Below, piece after piece: positions 12,841 through 24,664 of a stretch of 64,000 bases of DNA. The stretch lies in assembly GCF_003473485.1 (NCBI RefSeq), contig NC_053047.1, positions 34,706,972-34,770,971 of the forward strand. The letters are read 5' to 3'. Source of the DNA: Medicago truncatula. Taxonomy: Eukaryota > Streptophyta > Magnoliopsida > Fabales > Fabaceae. The notes beneath the pieces are model-generated. The model saw nothing but the letters and a program-made list of their open reading frames with translations. It was not told the origin of the DNA and searched no databases. Position 1 is the first letter of the stretch. Each line of letters begins with the position of its first letter. The position numbers and the translations under genes are program-made.

Positions 12841-14265
12841 GCAAGTTTAAATTGAAGTTTCTAACTTGTGCCTTATATAAACTATCTTTTTTATTTTTTT
12901 ATTTTTAATTTAAAGCCTAAATATGGTGGTTTTATTGTTGTTTCACAGTATATGAATAATATGGACTCCATGAATATGAAGGACGTGTTTCATAGATTAT
13001 TTTCCAAATCTAAAACTAAAAATAAGTTGATTGCTGAGTTATGGTCTCTATCTAAAACAAAAACAAATGGTCATCAATCAAATAAATTATAAAAAAAAAA
13101 AACCTCCTTAATTATCTTGGGAAGAAAAAAAAAGTATTATGTTCATTGATAGTCCACAAAATTAATGTTGTACTTTATTTTGTTAGGTTTATGTCTTGGG
13201 CTGCTATGTCTATGAAGAGAGATTATCCATATCTAGTTAGGTGTGTCTTTATCTGTATTACTTAAAATATTGCTCTTGCGTGTTACTTAAAATGATTTAA
13301 TAGACAGACATACAAAGTTAGTGAATGATACAGTGTAATTGGGTCATTGTCTAATTACTTGTTATCAATGCTTACATAGAGACCAACTCAAATGGTATCT
13401 GTGATCGAGAGAAAGTGAGAGGGATTTTTTACTGGAAGTCCTAGATAGAAATACACAAGTAGTATTAAGTGAAGAAGGCATTAAATAAGGTTGTTCATAT
13501 AAGACTATGTTAACTAATTGGCGCAGAAGAGAGCAAAGATTATCAAACGCTAAACCTAAGAGATAAATAGACAAGTTGCAAGCGACAAACCAGTCAATTA
13601 AGGGTATCTGGAATCCACCATAATTGAGAAAAGTTTTCGATAATTTTATTGAATGAAAAACTGCCTCTTAGGCTACGAAAGTTCTGTTTAAATACTAGGG
13701 AAATAACAAACAATAGGCCGAAAAACAACAAATTGAAATAAAACAGAAAAATAATAAATTTGCTGAAATAATAAAAATGTGGTTTTAGGCCTTCATATGA
13801 CTTTGAATAGCTAAATTCAGTTATGCTCGTGAGCTCCGGGACTTTTCGAAAATTATATAAAACTATACTCATGATATATGTGATTGAGTTCATGAAACTC
13901 TATTAGTTAAAATTATATAACCACTTATGTTGATAATCTTGCAGTATCAATTAAGTATCCCACTGTTGAATATTACATTATTATAATATTTTTATATCAG
14001 TAATCACTAATGAGAATCCCACTTACTCTTGTTTATATATATGTGGGATCAGTGGGATCATGTGTACACAACACTATATATTATGAGCTCAAATGAGAAA
14101 TCTCACTCTTGTTTATATATATGTGAGATCAAGATAAATGTGTACACAATATTATTCTCGTCATTGCCATATACTCTTGTGCACACTATAAAATATGGTA
14201 TAACTTAAGAGACTTTAAACATAGTCTCATTCTAGTAATTGAATATTGTCATCCAAGTGGGAGAT
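12841..14265 (+). mobile_element. Degraded LTR-retrotransposon internal DNA ending in a polypurine tract
   Basis: No recognisable domain survives. An imperfect tandem pair with ACTCTTGTTTATATATATGT then GTGTACACAA lies at about 14027-14072 and 14104-14148. The stretch ends in the purine-rich AAGTGGGAGAT (14255-14265), immediately followed by TGTTGGATTA, the usual polypurine tract/3' LTR junction. This supports a dead copia-like element, but only its right junction is convincing. Confidence 0.4.
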
Positions 14266-14580
14266 TGTTGGATTAATTATTTAATTAATCAATTATGGAT
14301 TGACAATAATCAATTATTATAAGTTAATGTTATAATATAAATTATGGTATACTGTGATTTGACTATTCTTTCTAAATGGACCGTGATGGGTTGAACCATT
14401 TAGTTAAGCCCAATGAGATGTCCCTGCCCTCAGTCGTTTAGCTATTTAAACTTTATCCCATCAGACGGTTAAACTACTCTGAACATTCTGGTGTTAAACG
14501 GAATGAGGGTAGTCATCCCTCTCATCCTTCTGATAATTATCCTTCATCATCAACCTAATTAACCTAATTCAAAGGTACAC
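14266..14580 (+). mobile_element. Probable 3' LTR (start only)
   Basis: Begins TGTTGGATTAATTATTTAAT right after a polypurine tract. The right end is not clear; CA-ending candidates lie near 14580 and beyond. Confidence 0.4.
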
Positions 14581-14950
14581 AATTTTTTATTCCATTCTTT
14601 ACTACTGATATGCTATAACTTGTATCTGTAAAATATGGCTGAATATTTAAAACTTTTATCAGAATATTCAGAGAGAATGACTCAATAGTTAGGATTTTAC
14701 TTTCATATTTTGATGTTCTGATGTCTTGTTGTATATATTGATATTTGGTCCAGCTTTGGATAATAATATTTCAGATAAAGCACGCATATGGTTTATCAGA
14801 CAATGAACACATACAATTTTGCATGTTATGTCTTGATATGTAATCAACTTGTTTTGTTTTGTTTGATTAGTTTGTGCATTTTCAGCTCTGCTATTTTTGC
14901 CAAAACTGTCAAAATATGTTAAGCCATAAACATGCTATTTCTGCTTTGAG

Positions 14951-15112
14951 AAATGATATTTGTACAACCATTTTCTAATAATTTTTTGACAATTTTTTCT
15001 CTTATACTTATATTATCTTCTTATTCTCTCTTTATTATTTTTGACCAATTAAAAAGAGAGAAAATCAAAGTTGTCATGAAAGTTGTACCAAAGAGTTGTA
15101 CAAATATTACTA
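14951..15112. mobile_element. MITE with GATATTTGTACAA inverted ends
   Basis: GATATTTGTACAACC at the left is mirrored by GTTGTACAAATATTAC at the right. The interior shares TATTCTCTCTTTATTATTTT and AAAGTTGTCAT blocks with the copy at 47231-47412. The two copies define a family of about 160-180 bp without coding capacity. Confidence 0.7.
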
Positions 15113-15460
15113 CTCTTCTACTTTTTTTCAACTTTTATGGTTTATAGCAAGGGCGTGTTCGAACTTTTAGCGAGTTCTTGAGCAAGTCAAGAGACCCAAA
15201 TGCGAAACTGGGTCAAAACTATTTTTTTTCACCAAGTGAGTGTTGTTTGGTTTTATTTATCGAGAAAATAAGAATAGAAAATTTTTACAACGAAAAGAAC
15301 AATACTAATGATTAAAATAAAATACTATACTAATGATTTCAACATTTTCTAGTACTTAATGAGAAAAACAATTAACCAATCGTGATTTTTATCAGGTGAA
15401 ATATTGAAGGTGTTTTTAAAATAAAAATAATAATAAAGGTGAATATTTATATCCCGTAAA

Positions 15461-15540
15461 CTTAGCTTAGCTCAGTTGATATTGTATATTATATTCAAGG
15501 GTTGAGGTTCGAATTCCGGACACCCCACCTTTCCATATTT
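15461..15540 (+). repeat. tRNA-derived SINE-like unit
   Basis: CTTAGCTTAGCTCAGTTGAT (A box) and GGTTGAGGTTCGAATTCC (B box) separated by TATTGTATATTATATTCAAG. It is related to 11177-11265. A run of ATAATAATAGTTCCTTAAAA units (15601-15675) follows. Confidence 0.55.
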
Positions 15541-15810
15541 AAAATTTGTGAGCAACAAACAATTATTATTTTTTTTTTTTTGAAGGAAATAGACAATTAT
15601 TGATGACAACAATAATAATAGTTCCTTAAAAAAAAACAATAATAATAGTTCCTTAAAAAAAACAATAATAATAGTCATTTTACAATTGTCTAATATAATA
15701 TTTGAATTTTTTTTTTTTTTAAGTTTTAAAGTATCTATAATATATAAGGTTATTCACGAACACACTCTATGGTCAAGGAAACAACTATTTTTATGATTGA
15801 TTAGAATAAT

Positions 15811-15986
15811 AATATTTATACAAAAGTTTTGTAACAATTTTTTAAGACAATATTTTTTTTCCTCTTCTTTTGAGACAACAACAATAGAAAAAGAGAAGCG
15901 ACAATTGAAAGTAAAAACACAGTAAAATATGAGAAAGAAAAATAGTTGTGTCAAAAGTTTTTCTATAATGATCGTATAAATATTAA
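15811..15986. mobile_element. Degenerate MITE, ATATTTATAC-type ends
   Basis: AATATTTATACAAAAG and the mirrored CGTATAAATATT enclose about 175 bp similar in build to the 14951 and 47231 elements. The match is looser, so family membership is tentative. Confidence 0.4.
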
Positions 15987-16498
15987 TTGAATTAATCCTC
16001 CAAAAACACAAACATTCCTAGATAGCCGGTAACAAACAATGAAAAGTTCCCAAAAAGCTACATTGTACATTGTGATTTTCGTACAAGAAATGTCATCCTT
16101 TTGTGATCGACAGTTCATTGAAATGGTCCACAACACTATAGCAAAAATTTAATTTTAATCCATTAACAGCTGGATACTTGTTTCTTCTAAAAATCATATT
16201 AACCCGGTCAAGAACCTATGTATGGAGCTAATGCAAGTTTTAATAAAAAAAGAAATTATATTGTTTTCAGGCTTGCTAAACTAATACTCTAATGTCACAT
16301 GTGAGGAATACAAAAATAATAATTTTGCCTTCATTCCTTCAAAAAAAAAAAAAATTTGCCTTCATAAAAAAATGTTAACTTTTAAAAAGTTGTTTGTACG
16401 TCTTTTAAAACAATAACTGCGCGTTGAATTCATGGGTCTCCAACAAATGAGTTTTCTTTGCGGCGGGTTTGAGATAGGGAGACCCGCTTTCACCTTTT

Positions 16499-17041
16499 TT
16501 GTTTCTGTTAGCCGCGGAGGGTTTTCATGTGTTGATGGAATCTTTGTTAGCAAATAATCTTTTCAATGGTTATAGGGTGGGAAGTGGTGATACAACAACA
16601 GTTTCACATTTGCAATTTGCAGATGATACTCTAATCCTTGGAGGTAAGTCTTGGGCTAATATTCAAGCGATGCGAGCAATTCTTCTTCTTTTTGAAGCTT
16701 TGTCGGGTTTGAAGGTGAATTTTTCAAAAAGTCTTTTGGTTGGTGTGAATGTCTCCTCTTCTTGGTTATCTGAAGCGACAATGGTGCTGAATTGTAAGGT
16801 TGGATATATTCCTTTTGTGTATTTGGGATTGCCTATTGGTGGTAATGCTCGTCGACTGTCTTTTTGGGAACCAATTATTAAACGTATTATATCTAGACTG
16901 ACGGGTTGGAATTCGAAACATCTTTCTATAGGGGGTCGTCTGGTTTTGTTGAAGTCGGTCCTGTCGTATCTGCCTGTCTATGCTCTTTCCTTTTTCAAGG
17001 CTCCATCAGGTATTGTCTCCTCTATTGAATTCTCTTTTTAA
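16499..17041 (+). pseudogene. LINE reverse transcriptase, C-terminal half
   Basis: This 180-residue open frame carries QFADDTLIL (about residues 40-48), the catalytic aspartate pair of LINE reverse transcriptases. It is followed by SGLKVNFSKS (69-78), the YLGLPIGG box (108-115) and the WNSKHLSIGGRLVLLKSVL thumb segment, all standard for plant L1-type elements. The frame is open upstream to about 16480 apart from the TAG before GDPLSPF. It ends in a TAA at a G-rich slippage tract. The methionine used here is simply the first in the frame, not a true start. Confidence 0.85.
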
Positions 17042-17349
17042 TTGTTTTTTTTGTTTTTTTTTGGGGGGGGGGGGGGAGGGAGTGTTGACCACATGAAAAT
17101 ATCTTGGGTGGACTGGAAAACTGTTTGCAGGAGTAAGGAGTATTAGGATATTCAATTTAGCTTTGTTAGGGAAGTGGTATTGGCGGATGTTGGATGAGAA
17201 GGATACGTTATGGTTTAGGGTGTTTGTCGGCTAGGTATGGGGTTGAAGGGGGGCGGTTGGTAGGTGGTGGTCGAGGGTCATCTCTATGGTGAAGTGATAT
17301 TTTTGCTTTAGGGAACGAAGGGTGGTTTTAAAATCATGTCAATCGTTCG

Positions 17350-18220
17350 GTGGGGAAAGGGAATCATACTATTTTCTGGACGGATGTTTGGGTTAGTGGG
17401 GTGTCTTTTAGGGACAGGTTCAGCAGATTATATGACATGTCGGTGTTTAAGGGGGAGTCTGTTTTGGTTATGAGTCAGTTAGGGTGGGGTGAGGAGGGTG
17501 GGGCTTGGAGATGGAGGCGTATGTTATTTGCGTGGGAGGAGGGGTTGGTGGGGGACCTTATTTTATTACTTCATAATTTTACTTTGCAGGTTAATATGGA
17601 TGATAGATGACTTTGGAATTTGGATTCCTCCAAAACCTTTTCCGTCCGCAGTGCTTATAAATTCTTAACAAATCCGGTTCCTGTTGATTCTTCAGTGCCC
17701 GTAGCAACACTATGGCATAAGGATGTTCCTTTAAAGGTGGTGTTGTTTGCTTGGCGGTTGCTCCGGAGCAGATTACCTACAAAGGACAATTTGTTCTGTC
17801 GTTGTGTGATTGATCAAAATTCCTTGGAGTGTGTCGCAGGCTGTGGTACAATTGAATCTTCTGACCACTTATTTTTACATTGTCATTGGTTTGGGTATGT
17901 ATGGTTATTATTGTATGGGTGGCTGGGTATTTATGCGGCTGCCCCTCGGTCTCTATCAGATCATTTTACGCAGTTTAGTTACTTAGGTGGTGCATCAAAG
18001 GTTCGTCAAGCAATTTTGCAGGTTATTTGGTATGCTACTATGGGAAATCTGGAAAGAACGAAATAACAGGTTGTTTACGGTCAAATCTTGCTCGGTGTCA
18101 CAGGTGGTGGATAAGATTAAGTCCCTCACATTTGTGTGGTTGAAGGAGAAGTTTACTACTATTCCCTTTAATTTACATGGCTGGTGGCTTAATCCGTTCA
18201 AAATATTGGGCATAGGCTAA
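17350..18220 (+). pseudogene. LINE linker and reverse-transcriptase zinc-binding (zf-RVT) domain, frame-broken
   Basis: Pieces in at least three frames: a linker with GKGNHTIFWTDVWV (17350 onward), then the zf-RVT domain (17620-18066) with FSVRSAYKFL, LWHKDVPLKVVLFAWRLL, RLPTKDNL and the Cys/His cluster CVAGCGTIESSDHLFLHC. A third piece with the closing EIWKERNNRLF runs to 18220. The separation into frames shows at least two indels. No RNase H domain follows. Confidence 0.8.
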
Positions 18221-18367
18221 TTGTTATTTTCGTTTATAGTTTACTTTTTTATACAGATTTCTTGTAAATACTTTTGGACATGTATGTTTCTTTTCTAGTA
18301 CACCTTGTGCTAGAAAAGACTCATTTTTTCGAGTTTATATACCATTTTAACTTCTCCAAAAAAAAAA

Positions 18368-19433
18368 CATGTGTTGCACGAATATACCATATTACTAACA
18401 TTCATCTTGCTAAAAAGAAAAGCATTTATCTATAATTTTTACTCTAATCTCAAAACCGGCCATGAGAAATAAAATTAAATAATTTAAGTTGTAAAACTAG
18501 GCCATTGTCGGTTACAAAGTCTTTGGGAGAGTCCTACAAGCGACAAATCAAATTAAAGGCAACCTAGTGCCAATAGATGTAACAAACATAGGACTTAGAA
18601 AGAAGTAAATCAAACAAGAGAAGTGCCTTTTTTTTTTATTAGAGTAGAATTTGCCCTTATTATTATAATTATCATAACATAATACATGTGCAATGTTAGA
18701 CACTTCGTTCTCACAACAGTAAAATGCAAAACTGGGTTGGATTTAGACATTTAGTAGTGAGTTTGAGACTGGTGTGAATTTCAAACTCAAAATTACACCA
18801 ATAACTAAAATAGTCGTAAGCAACAAAACCTGATCTTGAGAATGTAAAGTAAAATCGCAATCAAACCAAAGAACAACAATTATAAAGAGAGAAAAGAGTA
18901 GAGATCAACACACTAAGAATTTGATCATTCAGTTCAGCCCAACAACGACCTACGTTTGGAGGAGAAAAATATCTCTATTTTATTATCAACGAGATTCTTG
19001 CTAAAAAGTACAAAAGAGTTACAAGAAATTAGCTTCAACAATCTCTTCAACAACACACTTAATTTTTATCTTTTTCCAAATCTTTTTTCGTGGCCAAGAG
19101 ACTTAAAGATTTCCTTACCCAATATGTTTACAAATTGTTCCAACTTTAGAATCTAACCCAAAAGAAACTATCCCTTATCCTTTTGATTTCCTAACGGTCT
19201 CTCAAGATTCACCTAAGTTTGTCATAAGACTCTCATTCACATGTGTTTCCATATCCATGAATTTCTCTCCTCGAAATGTACCAACCCTTTCCCAAACGCT
19301 TCCTCTTTTGGTTTATCAATATTCACATTTCGACCCTTCGAATCTATCCAAAAATCCTCAATCCTTAGCCTCTAAGGTTCCTTAAAGTTCCCTCCTTTGG
19401 TTACATGATATTTTTCAACAAATAGGTCAAAGA
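18368..19433. other. Repeat-rich non-coding DNA with a retrotransposon-like untranslated segment
   Basis: About 18715-18960 resembles 36777-36990: both have a run of AATCAAA/AGCAAAGA blocks followed by CAGTTCAGCCC/CAGTCGGTCC and ACGACCTACG/TGACCTACTA near-matches. I read both as parts of one LTR-element family. No coding domain is present. Confidence 0.35.
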
Positions 19434-19527
19434 ATGTCATTATTACATTGGATTGTGCAACAATTTCAATTCATACACAATATTATAGCTGCCATCATGC
19501 AAAATTGTGTCATGATTTTTCAGGGAG

Positions 19528-19785
19528 TTCAATACTCAATTTTGAGTGAAAATTTGAACAGGAATGATGAAGGTCACTTTGTGCTAGGTAAAACAAGATG
19601 GTTCTCACCCATGTGCAATGTGGATGTTGAGAAATCCATGGAGCTATTACACAGTGTTAATTGGGTTCACTAGTTGGAACTAGAAGAATTTGATTTCGCC
19701 TTTGATTCAAAATAAGTGGTAGATTATTTTCATATGAGTAGAAATGATGTTACAAACTTTGATTCTCTACAAAGAGATTAATTAA
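19528..19785 (+). pseudogene. RNase H-like (RVT_3) domain fragment
   Basis: One frame reads DEGHFVLGKTRWF, then DVEKSMELLHSVNWVH, stop, LELEEFDFAFDSK, stop, VVDYFHMSRNDV. This follows the RVT_3 order: the strand after the first aspartate, the DVE...A-E helix, then the FDFAFDSK strand carrying the next acidic residue. Two in-frame stops (both at expected sense positions) show it is dead. Such domains belong to plant LINEs or to genes domesticated from them. Confidence 0.65.
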
Positions 19786-19791
19786 AAAAAA

Positions 19792-19965
19792 TGCTAATTA
19801 GTGCCCTGAGCATTAGTTACGAAAATAAATATAGGAAAATTTATTGGAACTTATGTAATTAAATACTTAAAAGTGTAGAAAATGTTGTTTTTAATGGAAA
19901 ACATTATCTTTTTTGTTTCCCTAATGCATCAGATGCATTAGTTAACATTTTAGTTAGAATGTCCA
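19792..19965. mobile_element. MITE, second copy of the 4890-5067 family
   Basis: ATGCTAATTAGTGCCCTGAG at the left, a shared GTTGTTTTTAATGGAAA interior, and ATGCATTAGTTAACATTTTA at the right. The right end is less well preserved than in the first copy. Confidence 0.5.
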
Positions 19966-20006
19966 AAAAGAAAAATGCTAACCAGTAGTAAAGAATATTT
20001 AATTAA

Positions 20007-21126
20007 GGCTTAATACATTCCCCGATCCCTTAACTTATTTTAATTTCTCAGTTTGATCAATTAACTATTAAATATTTCAATTTGGTCCTTATCTTTGTTT
20101 TCGTCATCAATTTGGTCCTATTTTATTAATTTTAAATCCATAAAAATGTAGACCATTGGATAAAAGAAGTTCATCATATCTTACCGTGTATCACCAACAC
20201 TTAAGTATCTGAAATTTAATTTTTAAAAATTCAAAATATAATATAAATTCATTTATATTAATTTAGAAATAAATTAATTAAAAAAAATTGAAAATTAATT
20301 TTCGAAAATAAAAAAATTCTAAAAAAATTTAGGATTTTTTTAAAAAAAAATCTGGAAAATTACTTTTAATTTCGAAAGAAAAATCTGAAATTTTTCGAAA
20401 TATATTTTCTAATAATTAGCCAAAATCGATTTTTGATAATTATAATTCATATTTTTTTTTCGAAATTAAAAAGATTTTCAAAAAGTCTGAAATTTAATTT
20501 TCAAAATACACAAAAAGCAAAAATTCAAAATTATTTAAAAAAAGGTCAGATTTTTTTTTGAAAAAAAGTTTTTAAATTTTTTTTCTACAAAAAAAATTGG
20601 AAAATATTTTAACTTTTAAAAATCTGGATACCAATTTAGAAAACATTCAGATAATTTTTTTCAAAAATTTTATTTCAGAATTACGATTATTTTAAAAATA
20701 ATTTTTTCTACGAAATTATGAAGATTTTACGATTTTTGCTAATTAAGTTCATATTTTTATTAAAAGCCATTTTCCAGAATTATTTTTAAAAAAATCTGAA
20801 AAAAAAATCCTGAATTTTTTCAAATTTTTTAGAATTTTTTTTATTTTTGAAAATTAATTTTCAAATTTTTTTATTTTTAAATTAATATAAAAGAATTTTT
20901 ATGATTTTAAAACTTACATTTCAGATACTTAGGTGTTGGTGATACACGGTTAGATATGATGAACTTCCTTTATCCAACGATCTTCTTTTTTATGGATTTC
21001 AAATTAATAAAATAGGACTAAATCGATGATGAAAACAAAGATAAGGTCCAAATTAAAACGTTTAATAGTTAAGGGACCAAACTGAGAAATTAAAATAAGT
21101 TAAGGGACCGAGAGATCTATTAAGCC
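20007..21126. mobile_element. Complete fold-back Mutator-like (MULE) non-autonomous element
   Basis: Both ends read GGCTTAATA inward (left GGCTTAATACATTCCCCGAT; right mirrored). The outer 220-240 bp of each side are clearly inverted copies, with shared blocks such as CCCTTAACTTATTTTAATTT, CAATTTGGTCC and CACCAACACTTAAGTATCTG. The A/T-rich centres also pair loosely. A 9-bp target duplication TTTAATTAA flanks it exactly (19998-20006 and 21127-21135), which is diagnostic of the Mutator superfamily. It has no coding capacity. It ends only 220 bp before the CASP-like start codon. Confidence 0.9.
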
Positions 21127-21272
21127 TTTAATTAAACATTATATAAGCATATCTATTAGCTTAATAATCATCAACAGTCTCATGAGAAGAATGTAAACAA
21201 CGCGGTTTATAGATAGATTAAGACAAATGACATTGGAGCTAACGTTGGAGGACGGAGAAACTTAATTTTGTT

Positions 21273-21280
21273 TATAAAAG
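21273..21280 (+). promoter_or_regulatory. Probable TATA box of the CASP-like gene
   Basis: TATAAAAG, 67 bp upstream of the start codon and 147 bp downstream of the fold-back transposon end. The spacing is typical for a plant core promoter with a short leader. Confidence 0.55.
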
Positions 21281-21346
21281 GGTTTCTTTTGGTCACAAGA
21301 AAGTAACAAGAAACTTAATTAGTGGAAAAATATCTTTGAAGAAAAC

Positions 21347-22516
21347 ATGGTGTCCAAAGCTGTGATCAACTCAATGCTTGTGCTTAGGATAATCACACTT
21401 GCAGCCTCAGTAACAACCGTGGCCTTACTTGTTACTAACACTGCCAAATTTGATGATGATACAAATATGAAATTTCAAGACCTCATTTCATACAGGTAAA
21501 AAACCATTCAAGCTAAAATGTTAAATTTTGCTTATAATAGTGATCAGAATGTGTATATTTAAGTAATATAATTACATTGAATACTATTCAAAGATTTTTC
21601 TAGCTAATAAATAAGAGTACTATGTTTATGAAATTATGTCAAAATTGCAGGTTTGTAGTCGCTGTTGCAGCAATTGCTGGTGCATATTGTATAGTGCAGC
21701 TACCATTTTCCATATACTATGCTGTTCAGCAGAAGAGATTGATACGCAATGGATTCTTGCCAGAATTTGACTTCTATGGAGACAAGGTTCCTGACCTTTT
21801 ATTATTTTTCAATTATATCAACCACCTAAATATATACTAAACTTTTACGGTACACTCTTAAATTACGGTGTACTAGTATTTTTGTTTTATAAATTTATAA
21901 ATTAACGATCATTTTTATGAAATAAAGAGTTATTTGTAACAAATAATTTATGTAAATATGATGGACACCTATAAATTATTTAACACCGAAAGGATGAAAA
22001 TAGCAAATTATGAGAATAAATTATAAAATTTTTTTATCACAAAATCATCAACTTGGGAACTGAACTAGCTCACTACTTGATTCAATTCCATTTGTCTTAA
22101 AATGCAAATGAAGGGTCTAATGTCTTAAGATTTTGGACGGGGTCTTGATCTCATATTCGTATATGCTCCACATATAAAACATCCATTTCCTTCTTTTACT
22201 ACTTATAACATGTTTTCTGTATATTACATGTACACCTGAACTCAATGAAAAATGTTTGAAATTGCAGGTAATAAGTGCGCTTTTGGCCACAGCCATTGGT
22301 GCAGGTTTTGCAATTTCGATCGAATTTAAAAGGTTCTTCGACCAAATATTTGACGCATCGGGTGTTTCAAAGGACGATGCAACGAGGAGCACAAACAATA
22401 AGTTTTATGTTCGTGGAATTGTTGCTTCAAGTGTTCTTTTAGTTGCATTCCTTGCCATGTTTGTGGTTTCTGTCCTTTCCTCCTTCAATCGAAACAAAAA
22501 AGGCATTTTTGGGTGA
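21347..22516 (+). CDS. CASP-like four-helix membrane protein (CASPL4D-type), three exons
   Basis: Exons 21347-21495, 21651-21786 and 22268-22516, all with GT-AG introns, join to a 177-residue protein. The frame closes exactly (149+136+249 nt). Four hydrophobic segments are visible: about residues 10-31, 50-72, 96-114 and 143-168. They give the CASP/MARVEL-like topology with both ends in the cytosol. TM1 carries the family arginine (LRIITL), and a short basic tail ends the protein. Family members are plasma-membrane scaffold proteins related to the Casparian strip proteins; most CASP-likes, including this subgroup, have no defined role. The start is the first methionine after the TATA box. Length and exon layout are normal for subgroup 4D (from memory). 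The unusual point is the fold-back transposon immediately upstream. Confidence 0.85.
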
Positions 22517-22599
22517 TGACAACAAATCAATTGAAGTAGAGATACTAATAAATACTTGTTAGATGAATTTTTCATGTAATTTGTTCTGAATTAGGTGCT

Positions 22600-23805
22600 T
22601 TTTCTTATTGAAATTCAAGTAAAGCATTTCATTTAAGATTATATTATCAATATGCAAATATGAATAAACTCAATGATATCGAGACTAATTGTTTCTTTGT
22701 GTCTTAATGCAAACTTTGATACAAAGTTTGGTTTACCATCGGGAACGGGATTTGGATCCTCAACAACCATACTCCCCACTGCCATCTATGTTGCTTTACG
22801 TTGACGGTTGGAGCCTCTTGTTATTTCCCGGCTCCGGCTAAACGCTTCTAACATTTTTAATATCCTTTCTCTCATTCTAAATAGTTGATGTAGTTGATCT
22901 ATTTATACACATTAAGAAATATGTATAAATAGGAGAGAGATAATAGTAATTTTACTAAAGTAGCATTGCAATTTATTGGCTTATTAATCTTTACCATAAA
23001 GATAAACCGAAGGATATTGAATTGAAAATTATGATAAAGTGGAGGATATCAAATTGAAAATTATGTAAGTAGTATTAATTATAAAGTATAATTGAAATTT
23101 TTTATTTAATGGTATTGAAAATTGAAAAAAAGTTTGTAATTTTGGACAATACTTTTACAATGGAAAACTCTAATCGTTCATCTCACTATAACAATATTTA
23201 ATGATTTTCAATATACCGTTCATAGCCATATTCTCTCTTCTCCCCATATCTAAAGAGAGAGACTACCATCAAAGAATTCCTAATACCTAATTATAAGTGC
23301 TAGATTGAGAAATACATAAGAAAAACTTAATTTCAGAGCAAGAGTTCAAAATTTATGGATTTACAAGACACATTTTGCAGCAAGAAGCTCAGGATCAACA
23401 GGTGGCTTGCCATATCTAACTTATAGTTGGTCCTATTTGATGTAATGTTATCGTCTTTTGCATTAATTATTTTTGCTTTAGTCATGAGTAGCTAAATTCA
23501 TGGTGATTAGGTCTTAGATGAATATGTCTTGAGCTGTTTGAAATATGTAATTGTTAAATCCTATTCAAATGCAATGAAAATCCTATTTTTATTCAGAATT
23601 ATTTGTTCTTAATGCTTTTTGTATATTGAACATATATAAACTGATTTTAAATATCAATTGATTACTTCCACTAGATATTGAATTGGATCTAATAATTATG
23701 GTTAATATAACCGGATAGATGATTTTGAGATTATGACATTTAAATTAAAGTTCATATAAAACTTTCAATGATTACAAACTCACCTAAGGATTAGGGTGTC
23801 GTAGT
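22600..23805. other. Non-coding intergenic DNA
   Basis: Downstream flank of the CASP-like gene. A slightly GC-richer stretch at 22735-22850 is not recognised. No open frame or element with clear ends. Confidence 0.4.
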
Positions 23806-23813
23806 TTTAGAAG

Positions 23814-24656
23814 TAGGGGTGGCAAAATAGATGGTTAGGATGAATATGGATTTGGATCCTAATGGATAGATCAAAAAAATCTATTAGACCATTAAAATCC
23901 ACCATTTTTTTTTTTGAAAAAAAAAACATCCAATCCATCCATTAGGTTTTATGTCCATCCAATCCATTCATTATTAAATTTTAATGGATTGATTATCCAT
24001 CCGATCCATTTAATAAAATGTATTATTTATTTTTAAATTTGTTTTACATAATTATTTTGTTAATAAATTGGTGCAAAAAGTAATAACATTCAAAATCCAT
24101 TTTATAATTATGCCCAATGCTTATTTTTTGTCTAAACCCAAAACACATTTATTTATAAAGTCCAAAACATTTTACTTTTTCAAATCAGTTATCAATTCCG
24201 GTTTAGATCTAATTCAATATCTAGTGTCAGTAATCAATTGTCTGGCGGATGTGGCGGAGCTTCGGTCGCCAAAGATTCTGTTTATTTATTTTTTTATTAA
24301 TAGGCTATTTTTTTTTTTTAAATGAATGGGCTGAATCATATGAGCCAATCATTTGAGAAATTTTTTTTTTTTTTTAAGTTCCCATAATTAAAAACATAGA
24401 TTGTTTTTATTTAGTAACAAAATTAATTTAAATCTTGTTTAAAATAATTTTATATCTAACTGATTACTGTTAATATTTTAGGTGATCCAATGCATTTGTA
24501 AAATAAGGTGGATGGATTGGACGTATCTATAATTTCAAATGGATGGATTAAATCCAATCCATTAACTTTTTTTTTTTTGTGTGTGGATGGATCGATGGAT
24601 ATCATGGTGGATAAAATGGATGGATATGGATTTGATGGATCCTATTGCCACCCCTA
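23814..24656. mobile_element. hAT-type MITE with 8-bp target duplication
   Basis: Ends TAGGGGTGGCAA and the mirrored TTGCCACCCCTA are typical hAT terminal repeats. Flanks TTTAGAAG (23806-23813) and TTTAAAAG (24657-24664) are an 8-bp duplication with one change. The interior is rich in degenerate ATGGATGGAT units arranged in inverted orientation on the two sides. There is no coding capacity. Confidence 0.85.
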
Positions 24657-24664
24657 TTTAAAAG

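Larger units (their letters stand above)
16421..18367 (+). mobile_element. 5'-truncated LINE (non-LTR) retrotransposon
   Basis: Order along the element: end of the reverse transcriptase palm with a GDPLSPF motif (about 16479-16500), the catalytic FADD box, thumb region, a scrambled G-rich segment (17041-17350), the zf-RVT zinc-binding domain, a 3' UTR and a terminal A run (18358-18367). The 5' half is missing, as is usual for LINEs, which are often 5'-truncated on insertion. The codon before GDPLSPF is TAG where CAG is expected. This C-to-T change and the frame breaks show the copy is dead. Confidence 0.85.
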
